Assembly: GCA_027475525.1 (NCBI GenBank)
Contig: JAMWFC010000122.1
Location: 434,001 to 498,000 of the forward strand
Direction: 5' to 3'
Length of the DNA stretch: 64,000 nucleotides
DNA from: Macrolepiota albuminosa
Taxonomy: Eukaryota > Basidiomycota > Agaricomycetes > Agaricales > Agaricaceae
This document shows, piece after piece, positions 35,501-45,899 of the stretch. The position numbers were made by a program, and so were the translations under genes. The notes beneath the pieces were generated by a model. It ran no database searches. It was not told the origin of the DNA and saw nothing but the letters and a program-made list of their open reading frames with translations. Each line of letters opens with the position of its first letter. The first letter of the stretch is position 1.

Positions 35501-38385
35501 GGATGTCAAAGGGGAGTTGCTGATCATTGAGCATTGAGTCCTGGGTCAGGCAAAGGGTAAGATGTCACCAGTTGATGCGGGGGTTGGTGTCTTGGAGCCA
35601 CAGAAGCCCTAAGACCAGGGGTGTGGAAGAGTGGAGTTTGGTTATCAGCATCCGGAGGGTGTGAGTCTGTCCGTTGGCGAAAGTAACGGGCATACGCACA
35701 CAATGAGTGATGTCCCCTGCCGTAGAGGCGTCTCCATCGAAGAGGCAGAGCTGTACCGGGACCGGGAGTCGCTGAGCGGGTTCTGGGGCGGAGGTAGACC
35801 ATGTTTCGTTGATGAAGTTGTCTGTGGCGCCACTGTTGACGAGGGTGTCAAGGGGGGTTCTGGAGGGGGTGAGGCGGGTTTTGAGGAGGAGGGAGTGTGA
35901 AGAGTGGAGGGTAGATAAGCTGTGAGGGTATCCTGTGTGAGTGTTGTGGAGCGAAGATGTAAGACCGGGGCAGAGAAGACGTCAGGGTCGATTTCGCGAT
36001 TTAGGGCATCTTCCGGGTCTAAATCGCCGGGTCGTTTTCTGAATACTCATAGGTGGCGTCCTCCTCTTCGAAGGTCCAGGTGGCACGTCCCATGACCTGT
36101 CATTGGGGGCACTTGGAGATGAAATGGTCTTTCTCACCACAGAGTATGCAAACACCCTCCCTTCTCCGTCGTTCCTGCACATTCTTCAGGACCTCAACCC
36201 AGGGTTGCCCCTTTTTTGGGAGCCGGTCAGCCCAGAGGGCCTCTTTGTCCTGTTTGTTGGTGAAGTCGGGATCTTCAGAGTCTTCTGGGGGTTCCTCAGG
36301 GCTTGGCACGTCGCTTGGGTCATTGGCGGCCACGGCGGCGTTGAGTTGGGCCTGGGGGCAGGCGCCGCTGCCAGAGTTAGTATTGGGCAGGCTGTAACTC
36401 ACCGGGGGTCAGCCACCAGGGGATGCGGGGGGACCGGGGTTTCGGATTTGGGGGTTGGGGGTTTCGCCAGAGGGCCATGGGGGTCCTCCCCTAGGGTTCC
36501 AGGGGGCTCAGGAGTTCGAATACTTGCTGCGGTCTTCCCAGTAGCGTTGATCGATCTGCATGACGAGGGCCTTGTATCCATTGTAGGAGGGCTGTTTTGG
36601 GGCGAGTCAGAGGACGTCCTTGATACATTGGGGCAGTGTGCGGTGGAGGGCGTACCGGAGGGCGCTGTAATTCCAACCTGTCTTGTAAGCTTCCTTCTCA
36701 AAATGTATGATGAAGGTGGTGAAGCGTTCTTCAGAGCGCATCTGGAGGTTGAAGAGATTGTCCTCGGCCTCAGCCACGGTGTTGTAGATCCTGAACTTCC
36801 TGGAGAACTCATCGACGAAGGCCGTGTAGTGGTCAAAGGTGATCCTCTGGAGGTACGAGGCGGCAAAGGCCACCTGGGAGCTGTCAATCTGAAAAGTGAG
36901 TAGCTTCGCCTGAAATGTGTTAAGACATTGGATGAGGAATGTACGCTATTTTCGGGGGTCCCAGCCTGTGAATGCATTGGGCTTTTGAATGTCCAGGCAT
37001 CCTTCATGGGCAAGGGCATCGCAAGCATTGTCTGGTCTGGCAGCGTTGCAGAGAAGGGGGCCAGCATTGTAGTAGTAGTAATATTGGTTACCCCCCCCCT
37101 CCTTGTGGAGGAAAGGCACCGAGGGCAGGACCTCACCTGCCTGGAGGGCCTCCTCTGGGTGGCTCACCTGGGGGTCCACGCCCAGGAGGTCTGTTGTCCC
37201 AGGGGGGTTTGTTCCTGCCGGGGGGAGGCCCAGGTCTCCACGCAGGGGGTGGCAGAGGTGGGGGGCCTGGGGGTCATCCTCGAGGTTCGGCCGGGGGTGG
37301 CAGAGGTGGTCGGGGAGGGTTCGGTGGTGTCGGGTTGGTCTGAGGGGGGCTGGGTGCTGGGTCGGGCGCCAAGTTGTGCGGGGGGGCGTTCAGCCCAGAA
37401 GGGTCGTGCCTGCATAGGAGGTCATGGGGGGTTTCAGAGGTTGAAGTGGGGCGGTGGGTTGCGATGGAAGCTAGGTTCCGGAGGGGCTGGGGCAGACGTG
37501 GGGGGTGGTTGTGGGCGTGGGGCGTTGTTTGTTGTTGCCGTGCATGAGCTCGTCAATGTAGCACAATGTGTCGTCCATGCTAGGGGTGTCCATCCGTCTA
37601 CCAGAGTTTGCCAGGGGTGGAGGTCGGGCATTGTCCATTTGCAGGAGCAGTTCCAGGAGTCTCTGGGGCTGCCCCCAGGTCTCAAAGATGCTAGGAATGG
37701 AGTTAGCCCTACAGCAAGTCGACAAGCCTACTGTGCGGGCAGCGAGTTGATCGAATAGGCCTCCCATCGGGTTGAGGGACCATAGTATGGCTGAGGCATT
37801 TTGTCGCTCTTTCCATTGTTGTTGCTCTGGAGTGGGGACTGCGGGGGCTGCTGGGGCCGGTTCTGGAGGTTCCCGTCAGATGTGAATCAAGCGGCCCGGG
37901 TCCACGGGGTCGTTGAGGGGTCGAGGGGAGGGGGACGCATGGACTTCGTCGAGCAGTTGCTGCAATTCTTCGCAGAGGATTGTGTTGCGTCTATACTTTA
38001 CCATAGTCTGCTCCGGGAGTTCTCCTCGTGTGAGGCGATCCCCAAATTCGACCAAGCAATGGGCCCAGTCCTCCGGAGTGCCTGCAAAGTTGTCATGTCC
38101 AAATTCCATGAGTAGCGCCCTTGCCCGTTGCACAAGGTCCTCTGGCAAGATTCTGAGCAAGCGGAGCACTTCGTCCCATTGCCATTTGTAGTCCTCGAGA
38201 CGTCGTCATCCCATTGGCGAGGGAGGGGTCCAAGCGGGTGGGGCGGCGGTCGGGTAGTGTCAAGAGAAATAGTTGTAGTTGAGAGGTTTCCAGGGTTGGG
38301 GGGCAGGGCGCTGGTAACTGTAATAGGGGGTGGGTGCAAAGGGGCTCTCGCTGGGGGGTACCGGGTGAGGTCCACTGGGAACTGG
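32568..38385 (-). pseudogene. Gag-pol of chromovirus element 2, heavily decayed
   Basis: Minus-strand order: gag N-terminal part (38,170-37,880); gag core (36,873-36,607: YTAFVDEFSRKFRIYNTVAEAED); zinc knuckle CILCGEKDHFISKC near 36,120; two tandem aspartic-protease-like domains (NSGATDNFI near 35,827; NSGATRVFI near 35,354); RT (about 34,560-33,700) with [13 protein letters not shown] and YLDN at about 34,110; integrase zinc finger (near 33,240-33,310: HHNHKLQGHPGIRKTL...CELC); a fragment of the integrase core (IVSDHGPLF near 32,905) joined directly to the chromodomain (near 32,790-32,690: [26 protein letters not shown]). Catalytic Asp is Asn in both proteases and in RT. Most of the integrase core after its second Asp, including the Glu, is deleted. 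Many TGA stops replace CGA or TGG codons. Confidence 0.88.
34560..35840 (-). pseudogene. Tandem duplicated protease region and linker of element 2
   Basis: Two homologous units follow each other. Unit 1 has VNSGATDNFINET and later LVLGLLWLQDTNPRINW (near 35,830-35,560). Unit 2 has INSGATRVFISDALDL and later LVLRLP-like LPWLHNTNPDIDW (near 35,354-35,100). Both share the flap-like and C-terminal L.WL..TNP.I.W pattern of gypsy proteases. In both, the catalytic DSG reads NSG because GAC became AAC. They lie in different frames, so at least one frameshift separates them. Confidence 0.7.
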
Positions 38386-39362
38386 TGATACGGATGCCTC
38401 TAAAACGAGGCATCCAAGAGTCAAAGAAAGGCTCCCTAAAAATAAAACAAGCCAAATGGCTATCTGCTGAAAACTGTAAGCAGGCGTCGAAAACCGTAGA
38501 CGCGGGAGACCGTACCTCAAAACCAACACACAATGAGTAAAGGCGACGAACTCAGTGCGTAAAACGGCGAAAGTAAGTGAACAAGCCAATATTATGGTCA
38601 AGGGGATAGCCGATGAGTGGCAGTGCTCGGCAGGGACATGATCTCGGGACTTGCTCCGAGATCAAGCTCCATCCGATCCGGCATCAGCCATCAAAGTTAT
38701 CCCCGAATGACGACATACCATTACAACAACGACGAATCCGCGTCCTCAGCACTTCGACACGACGTACCACGACCACGCTACCACGACACGCCCAGGAGCG
38801 CCAGGAAAGGACAGGAAAGAGAGAACAGAGGCAGACGAATCGATAGGAGGAGACGGAATAACGATTAGCCAGCGAAATTAGTGGGAAAAGGCTTACCCAC
38901 CACGCCGGCCGTCGGAAAACTAGCCACCGGTGCCCAGCCCCGGGAAACTCGACAACTGAAGGCCTAGACCCGTTGGAACACGACGACGCTTTGAATACCA
39001 CGCAAATACGCGCTGGTCTGTGCGTAGAGGAAGAAGGTATAAACAGAGTAGGATTTCGGAGAAGCCTGGCAAGCAATCAACTTGCCACGGCTCGGAGTCC
39101 CCAGGGAGTGGACGTCTTAGGCCTACGAGCGATTAGATTGACTTCGGGCAATAGTAATAATACTTGTTGAGCCCATTTCGAGTGATAACTTAAGTTTCAT
39201 TCAAATAAAATCAATTAAAAATTATAGCTTTATTACAACGTGTGCGCGCGTGTAACTAAAACCCCCAGAACCTAGTGAACTGGAGTTTTACATTTAAATT
39301 CTAAGTTTTGCTCAATTCCATTTGGGCAACTTAATATAAATTAAAACTTACATTTCGCATCA
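38386..39362 (+). repeat. 5' LTR of gypsy element 3
   Basis: 977 bp, TGATACGGATGCC...ACATTTCGCATCA. Short open frames inside it are identical in both LTRs and are not regarded as genes. Confidence 0.95.
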
Positions 39363-39364
39363 TC

Positions 39365-39381
39365 TGGAGCCCACCGCGAGG
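39365..39381 (+). promoter_or_regulatory. Primer-binding site of element 3
   Basis: TGGAGCCCACCGCGAGG starts two bases after the LTR. TGG at the start and a GC-rich complement of a tRNA 3' end are as expected for tRNA-primed reverse transcription. The tRNA species was not identified. Confidence 0.75.
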
Positions 39382-39407
39382 GGGCTTTTGTTGCACAATC
39401 AAACACT

Positions 39408-40979
39408 TTGTCGGATCTCCATTTGGAGTCCAACCCACCCAAAAGAAACATTAGTTTCGCTCCGCCAGGTTCTTGGCCTGGCACGCCTAAGGTTACTACA
39501 CCAAGGGCAAAAACCATTATTTCTCCCAGGAGAAGAGAAACTCGTGCATCCTCCAAGGGCACAGTTGCTAGTCTCCCGGATCCAGATGCTGTACTTTGTA
39601 AACGAAAACTTCGGACTGAGAAGTACACGCCTACACCACAAACACCTAAGTCTTCATTGCCTGAGCCAACTAAGTTGACCAGCATTATGGAGCAACCTAT
39701 GCGCTATAAAATGCCATTGCCTGAAAGTAGAGATGCACCTAAGTTCAGAAGCAGTGAGCCTGCTGAGGTTCACAGGTTTCTGCAGAGGATGCAGTCTCTA
39801 TTCAATCATGCAGGCATTGTGGAGGATGGAGAGAAGAAGAAGAGGTTATTAGAATATGTGGATGCAGAAACTGAGCAGGAATGGAGAGGTTTCGATAGTT
39901 TTGAGGATAGATATCCTTGGGCCACCTTTATAAAGGAGGTTAAGGAATCATACCCTGAAGCTATGGATGAGGCAGGAAGCATGGCAAACCTGGATAGGAT
40001 CTGTAGGGAGCATGCCAGGCTAAGCAGAGGGGATGCCCCTGAGCTGCACTCCTTAATCAGAAAATTCAGGGCTGAAGCCAAAAAGCTGGACAGTGTTGTA
40101 GGGAATGGGGTATTGGTGGATAAGTTTATGGGGTGTTTTACACCTACCCTGGCAGAGTTAGTGGAGGAGAGACTCATCCACAAACATGGCCATTACCGGG
40201 ATCCTGCTCGTAATCGTCACAAAGACAACAAGTATGACTTGTCTGAAGTGATTGCAGTAGTGACAGCCCTAGTAGATGGGACAACTGTCAGGAAGACTAG
40301 GGGAGAAACCGCCAACAGGGAGGTGGGTGGAGTAGTAGTGAAAAATGAAGAGGCAGAAGAGAGGATGGCTCATCTGCAAGACTCTATGGTTGCCATTGGG
40401 AAGCAGGTTGGCAGCATCCAAAGTGCTATGCAGGCTCTGCAAAATAGCCAACTGGACATAAGGAATGCCTTCCTAACTACCAAAAGCCACCATGGAGGGC
40501 AAACAGAGAGGCCTGCTCAGGCCATGATGCCAACCCCTGGTGGAAGCACATACTGCTTCTACTGTTGGGGAACTGGTCATCGTATAGCTGAGTGTGAGCA
40601 GGTGAAATCAGATGTACAAAAGGGATGGGTGATCCTAGTAGATGGGAGGACTAGAATGCCCAACAGAGCTCCTCTACCCAGAGAGCCATCTAGTATATCA
40701 CCACATGATAGGGTAATGAAGTTACATGACTCTCAAGTGGGGTTATACTTTGGCTGGGCTGAGGAAGCTCAAGACATCCCAACCTATTCTACTTACACCA
40801 ATGCTGTGAGAGATACTAGGGATGACATGTTGGAGCGCATCCAGCATGGAGAAGCAGACAGGCTAGGGGAACTGGAAAAAGGTTTTCAAAGACTGACAGA
40901 AGTCATGTCAGTCTTAGTCAACACCAGACACACTCCTAGTCCTGGGGAAGGGCAACCAGGAGGGTCCAAGGATTTTTGA
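39408..40979 (+). CDS. gag: Gag of gypsy element 3
   Basis: The frame is open from inside the 5' LTR end to TGA at 40,977-40,979. The first ATG in frame is at 39,687, so translation starts either there (about 430 residues) or at a non-ATG codon upstream. Gag forms the particle and packages the element RNA. Visible are a gag core (FRSSEPAEVHRFLQRMQSLF...), a charged central region, a coiled-coil-like stretch (near 40,370-40,470) and one CCHC zinc knuckle CFYCWGTGHRIAEC near 40,552-40,594. No internal stop is present. The end overlaps the protease frame by TTGA. Confidence 0.88.
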   Translation: MSDLHLESNPPKRNISFAPPGSWPGTPKVTTPRAKTIISPRRRETRASSKGTVASLPDPDAVLCKRKLRTEKYTPTPQTPKSSLPEPTKLTSIMEQPMRYKMPLPESRDAPKFRSSEPAEVHRFLQRMQSLFNHAGIVEDGEKKKRLLEYVDAETEQEWRGFDSFEDRYPWATFIKEVKESYPEAMDEAGSMANLDRICREHARLSRGDAPELHSLIRKFRAEAKKLDSVVGNGVLVDKFMGCFTPTLAELVEERLIHKHGHYRDPARNRHKDNKYDLSEVIAVVTALVDGTTVRKTRGETANREVGGVVVKNEEAEERMAHLQDSMVAIGKQVGSIQSAMQALQNSQLDIRNAFLTTKSHHGGQTERPAQAMMPTPGGSTYCFYCWGTGHRIAECEQVKSDVQKGWVILVDGRTRMPNRAPLPREPSSISPHDRVMKLHDSQVGLYFGWAEEAQDIPTYSTYTNAVRDTRDDMLERIQHGEADRLGELEKGFQRLTEVMSVLVNTRHTPSPGEGQPGGSKDF

Positions 40980-42001
40980 GGAGCTCAATGAAGAAAATGG
41001 GGGAAGCTCCACCAGGAATACCCACATTGACAGAGAGACAGCCACAAAATTCCTGGAAAGAAAAGCTAACTTTGAGGATTCCACCCAAAGTGGCACCCAA
41101 GTTGGACTTACCTTTTGAAAAGGTGCCAGCTTTGAATGAGAGGCAGGAGGTACCAGTGCAGGACACTGGTAGGAGTTCCATTCAGGGAACTAGGAAGGAG
41201 TTGGAGAAGATGGTTGAGAAGCTGTGGGAGGTACCAGTGCCACTAACCACCAGAGAACTTCTGGATGTGGCACCTGGTTTGAGGGAGGTCATGGTACAAA
41301 AGTTGGTACCAAAGCCTCCCAGGCCTAAGGAACCCAACATTCCTAGGACAGCTACTCAACATCTGACAGCAGTGGAGAAAGAGCCTGACAAGGTAGATGT
41401 TAATGATCTACCTATGGCCACCTACTTCATTGCAGATGGAACACAATCTGGCTTGCCTACTGGTGCAGTAGTGCACCAGGATTGTGTTGCCACTTACTTG
41501 GAAAATATCCCAACAGGAGAAAAGCCAGTAGTGGTATATGTAGCTAGGGAGCTGCAGGTTCTGAGATCTCTCAACCCAGTTGTCAATCAAAAGGGAAGAG
41601 CAGAGGCAATTCTAGATAGTGGATCTCAAATAGTCTGCATGGCTTTAAGGGAGGCTCTCAATCTAGGATTGACTTGGGATCCAGACATTAGGCTAAGGAT
41701 GGAGAGTGCCAATCAGCAAGTGAATGAATCTGTTGGTTTAGCACGTAATGTGCCATTCACTTTTGCTGAAGGGTTCACTATCTATCTACAAGTGCACATT
41801 TTTGAAAGTCCTGCTTATACTGTCTTATTGGGTCGTCCATTTGACACCTTGACAGAAAGCAACATTCAAAACTTGCAAGATGGCAGTGCCATCATCACCA
41901 TTCGAGATCCTAATACAGGTCGTCGAACTGCCCTGCCTACTATTGAAAGAGGCAAAATGCCAAAGGCAGGGGCTGCTAGGGAGAGTGAAGCAAAATTTTG
42001 A
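40976..42001 (+). CDS. Aspartic protease of gypsy element 3
   Basis: About 340 codons in the -1 frame relative to gag, with no convincing ATG at the start (first ATG at 40,988). The C-terminal half is a retropepsin-like domain with ILDSGSQIVC near 41,610 and LLGRPFD near 41,826. It processes the gag-pol precursors. The long N-terminal part is proline- and lysine-rich. It starts inside the gag stop (TTTTTGAGG) and ends overlapping pol by TTGA, so expression probably needs frameshifting or reinitiation at both ends. Confidence 0.87.
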   Translation: MRSSMKKMGEAPPGIPTLTERQPQNSWKEKLTLRIPPKVAPKLDLPFEKVPALNERQEVPVQDTGRSSIQGTRKELEKMVEKLWEVPVPLTTRELLDVAPGLREVMVQKLVPKPPRPKEPNIPRTATQHLTAVEKEPDKVDVNDLPMATYFIADGTQSGLPTGAVVHQDCVATYLENIPTGEKPVVVYVARELQVLRSLNPVVNQKGRAEAILDSGSQIVCMALREALNLGLTWDPDIRLRMESANQQVNESVGLARNVPFTFAEGFTIYLQVHIFESPAYTVLLGRPFDTLTESNIQNLQDGSAIITIRDPNTGRRTALPTIERGKMPKAGAARESEAKF

Positions 42002-45000
42002 GTCTCGAGGAACTGGTTACAGACCAGGGAGAGATTGCAATAAGTCTTGCTGAGACTCAGGAAGGGGAGATTGTGGTGACTGGATATTCTATGGAACATA
42101 GTAAATTCAGTCAGGAAGAGTTGAGGGATGTGTACTTGCATGCTTTTACAGCAAGCAAGGAGTGTGAAGAGAAGGAGCAGAAGACATTGTCAGCATATTT
42201 GAATGGGCATTTAGCTCAAATACCTGACAGTCTTGAGGAGCTGCTAGTACAAGAGGAAAACTTAGAGTCAAAAGCAGGTGTGGGGGAGACTGCCCAAGTA
42301 TTTTCTAAGAAATACAAACCTGTGGCTAGAAAAGTTAAGCCTGTACTAGGTACCTCACCTGAGGAGTTTAGAATTGAGAGGTGCATTACTGGAGACCCAC
42401 TGGCAGACATGCCTCAGTTGGATCCCAATCCACCAGAATTCAAACCCACAGGGAGATACACAGCTGAGTGCAAAGAAGTCATTGACCAAGCCCATGGTGA
42501 TGGTTTTCTTTGGCCAGAGGAGATGAAGGCAGTACACCACCTTATGATGCTGCAAAACCAGGCTTTTGCATGGGATGATGCTCAAAGAGGAAGGCTGAAG
42601 GAGGAATTCTTCCCTCCAGTAATCATGCCAGTAATCCCTCACACCCCATGGGTGTTGAAGAACATTCCCATTGCACCAGGTCTTAGGGATAGAATCTGCA
42701 AAATGATAAAGCAGAAGATTGAGGCAGGGGTCTATGAACCCTCTAACTCCTCATATCGCTCCCAATGGTTTACAGTATTAAAGAAGGATGGTGAAAGCTT
42801 GAGGATAGTCCACAGCTTAGAGCCCTTGAATAAAGTGACCATAGCACATTCTGGGTTGCCACCAGCAACTGAAGAATTAGCTAGTCATTTCTCAGGCAGA
42901 GCTTGTGGGGGAATCTTTGACTTGTATGTAGGATATGATGAGAGAGTACTAGATGTACGCTCTAGGGATTATACTACATTCCAGACACCATTTGGTGCTC
43001 TGAGGTTGGTTACCTTACCAATGGGATGGACAAATTCAGTGCCTATCTTCCATGATGATATTACATTCATCTTGAAGGATGAGATACCACATGTAACTTG
43101 GCCATACATTGATGATGTACCAGTCAGAGGGCCACCTCATAGATATGAGTTACCAGATGGTGGTTGTGAAGTCATACCAGAGAATCCAGGCATTAGGAGA
43201 TTTGTATGGGAACACCTACTCAATGTGAATAGAGTGTTACAAAGAATCAAATATGCAGGAGGGACTTTCTCTGGAAAGAAGTCAGTAGTATGTGCAGATG
43301 AGATTGTGGTTGTTGGCCATAGATGCTCTTATGAAGGGCAGAAGCCAGAGACCAAGAGATTTGCCATAGTAATGGGATGGGGTGACTGCAGGGATAAACA
43401 TGAAGTAAAGTCATTCTTAGGGACCTGTGGTACCTTTAGATCCTTTATCAAGGACTATGCTAAGGTAGCAGCACCTATCAATAAGCTTACTCAGAATAAT
43501 GTACCTTTTACTTGGGGAGAAGAACAGCGCTCTGCAATGGCACAAATGAAAAAGTTGCTAGCAGAAAGTGCTCCTTTAAAACCCATTGACTATGAGTCAG
43601 GAGGTGCAGTAGTTCTGTCAGTGGATACATCCTGGATGGCAGTGGGTTTTGGAATCTTCCAAGAAGACCCAGACAATCCTAAAATGCGCACTTGTGCCAA
43701 GTTAGGATCTATCACCCTGAATGAGAGAGAAGCTAGATTTTCTCAACCAAAAAGAGAGCTATATGGTCTCATGAGATCTCTGCTAGCCAACAAGCATTGG
43801 CTAGTTGGTTGTAGAAAACTAGTAATAGAGACAGATGCCAAGTATCTTAAAGGGATGCTAGGGAATCCAGGAGTAGGACCCAATGCCACTATCATGAGAT
43901 GGATTGAGAATGTCCTCCTCTACCACTTCACTCTAAGGCATGTGTCAGGCAAAACATTCAGTGTGGATGGATTGTCAAGGTGGCCTAAGCAGTCAGGAGA
44001 TGAGGAGTACCCACCAGTTGATCCTGAGTTAATGGATGAACCCAAGTCTATGAACTATGAGTATCCAGACAAGATCAATAATATACCTGGTTGGGAGGAT
44101 TGGGAACCTTGGGAACTTGAAGAGTTTGCAGATCAAATTGACACTAGAGGTGGCTATCTAAACATGGTAGCTACTGAAGTATCAGACTTTGAGCAAGAAC
44201 TTTGTAGAGCCAGGTCCCAAGAGCAGGAGCTTAGGGATGGCATCTTGAGTCAAACCCCAGGAACAAGCATGAACCCAGTAGCAGTATTAGCTATGACCAT
44301 GCCTCTGTTACCAGTGGAAGACCAAGAAGTCAGAGTAGAGGACACACAAACCTACCTAGAACACAGGAAAGGTGGTGAGGGTGAAGACTGGGATAATCTG
44401 CTACCCACTGTTCAGAGCTGGTTGCAAGATCCAGGGACAGAACCCAAGAATCTACAAGGCTGGGATCTAGAGAAGTTTAAGAAGTTTGCTAGGCAATTCT
44501 TCTTTGACAAGAAGGGGAGATTGTATAAGCGCTGTCATGAGGAGAAACATAAACTAGTAGTCCAAATTGATAGACGAATGTTCATGCTTAAATCAGCCCA
44601 TGATGCCTTAGGACATAGGGGAGCCTATGCCACCAGGATGCTTATACAAGAGCGTTTCTGGTGGCCTGGCATTGAAGGGGATGTGCAGTGGTATGTTGGG
44701 ACTTGTCACAATTGTCAAATCAGACAAAAGACAGTAGTCAACAGGGAACCAACTGTAACTTATACTCCCTCCATCTTCCAAACGATTCACATTGATACCA
44801 TGCACATGACACCAGCCTCTAATGGCTGTAAATACATAGTACATGGCAGATGTGCCTTGTCTTCTTGGATGGAAGGTAGACCCCTGAGGAAGGAGAACCA
44901 TAAGACCATTGGTCAATGGTTGTTTGAGGATGTGATTTGCCGCTGGGGCTGCATTGCAGAAATCATCACAGATAATGCTGGACAGTTCAAGCAGGTCACT

Positions 45001-45899
45001 GCCTGGTTGGAAAAGAAGTATGGGATTAGAGGCATTACTATCTCTCCTTACAACTCACCAGCCAATGGTAGGATTGAAAGACCTCATTGGGATGTCAGGC
45101 AAGCTTTGTTCAAAGCCTGTGAGGATCGCACCAAGTGGTTCTGGTTCTTCTACCATGTAATGTGGAGTGACCGTATAACTATTAGGCAGAGATTTGGATG
45201 CTCACCATACTTCATGGTCACTGGTGCTCATCCTACTCTACCCTTGGATCTATAACTATTAGGCAGAGATTTGGATGCTCACCATACTTCATGGTCACTG
45301 GTGCTCATCCTACTCTACCCTTAGATCTAGCAGAGGCCACTTGGTTGGTAGAATTACCAGAAGGGCCGCTGACTACTGAAGAGTTGATTGGCTATAGGGC
45401 TAGAGCTCTAGCTAAACATTATCAACATGTAGAGGAGATGAGGGAGAGGGTTGGGAAGGCCAAGCTCCAATGGGCATTGAAGTTTGCAGAAGAGCATAAA
45501 AGCTCAATCAAAGACTTCAACTTTAAACCGTTGGACTTGGTACTAGTCAAAAACATGACTACTGAAAGTTCATTCAGTGCTAAGATGTTGCCACAATTCC
45601 ATGGGCCTATGGTAGTAATTGCCAAGACTCAGGGTGGTAATTACATTGTAGCAGAACTAGATGGGTCAGTTTGGCAAGCACGAGTAGCTGCTTTTCGAGT
45701 TGTACCTTACAAGGCTCGCAAAAAGCTAACTTTGCCTCAAGGCATAGAAAAGTGGGTGGACATTACACCTGCTAAGCTAAAAGAGCTAAGGGAAGAACTA
45801 CGAAAACCTACAGAGTTAATCACCAAGGACATCTCATTTGGTACAGTAAGGCTCCATGAGCCTACTGACCAGGAGTTGGGTCTGCCACAAACTGATTAG
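41998..45899 (+). CDS. pol: Pol of gypsy element 3: RT, RNase H, integrase
   Basis: This is the -1 frame relative to protease. Order: RT (near 42,650-43,500; LPMGWTNSVPIFHDD, active site YIDD at about 43,106); RNase H (near 43,600-43,990; VLSVDTSW, RELYGL, IETDAKYL, VDGLSRWP); a linker; integrase HHCC finger (HDALGHRG...CHNCQ, near 44,600-44,715); and integrase core with Asp, Asp and Glu visible (HIDTMHM, ITDNAGQF, NGRIERPHWD). A C-terminal module contains HGPMVVIAKTQGGNYIV, with no chromodomain. A 77-bp tandem duplication (45,174-45,327) introduces TAA at 45,253-45,255. Without it the frame runs uninterrupted to TAG at 45,899 (about 1,274 residues). Confidence 0.92.
45174..45327. repeat. 77-bp tandem duplication 6
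   Basis: The unit 45,174-45,250 is repeated at 45,251-45,327 with one G/A difference near its end (TTGGATC against TTAGATC). It shifts the integrase frame of an otherwise intact pol. Confidence 0.96.

Noticed and set aside
36103..37758. Long plus-strand open frames (36,103-36,903 and 36,928-37,758)
   Set aside because: They are opposite-strand shadows of the GC-rich gag region of element 2. The minus strand carries the gag core and zinc knuckle, and the plus frames have only low-complexity Gly/Val/Arg content.
29662..38385. GC-rich block as bacterial contamination
   Set aside because: It contains gypsy LTRs, PPT, gag, RT and a chromodomain, and it is embedded between eukaryotic elements with a broken host frame.
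38613..39170. Small open frames inside the 977-bp LTRs, repeated at 48,364-48,921
   Set aside because: Both copies are identical because the LTRs are. There is no motif, and LTR frames are expected by chance.
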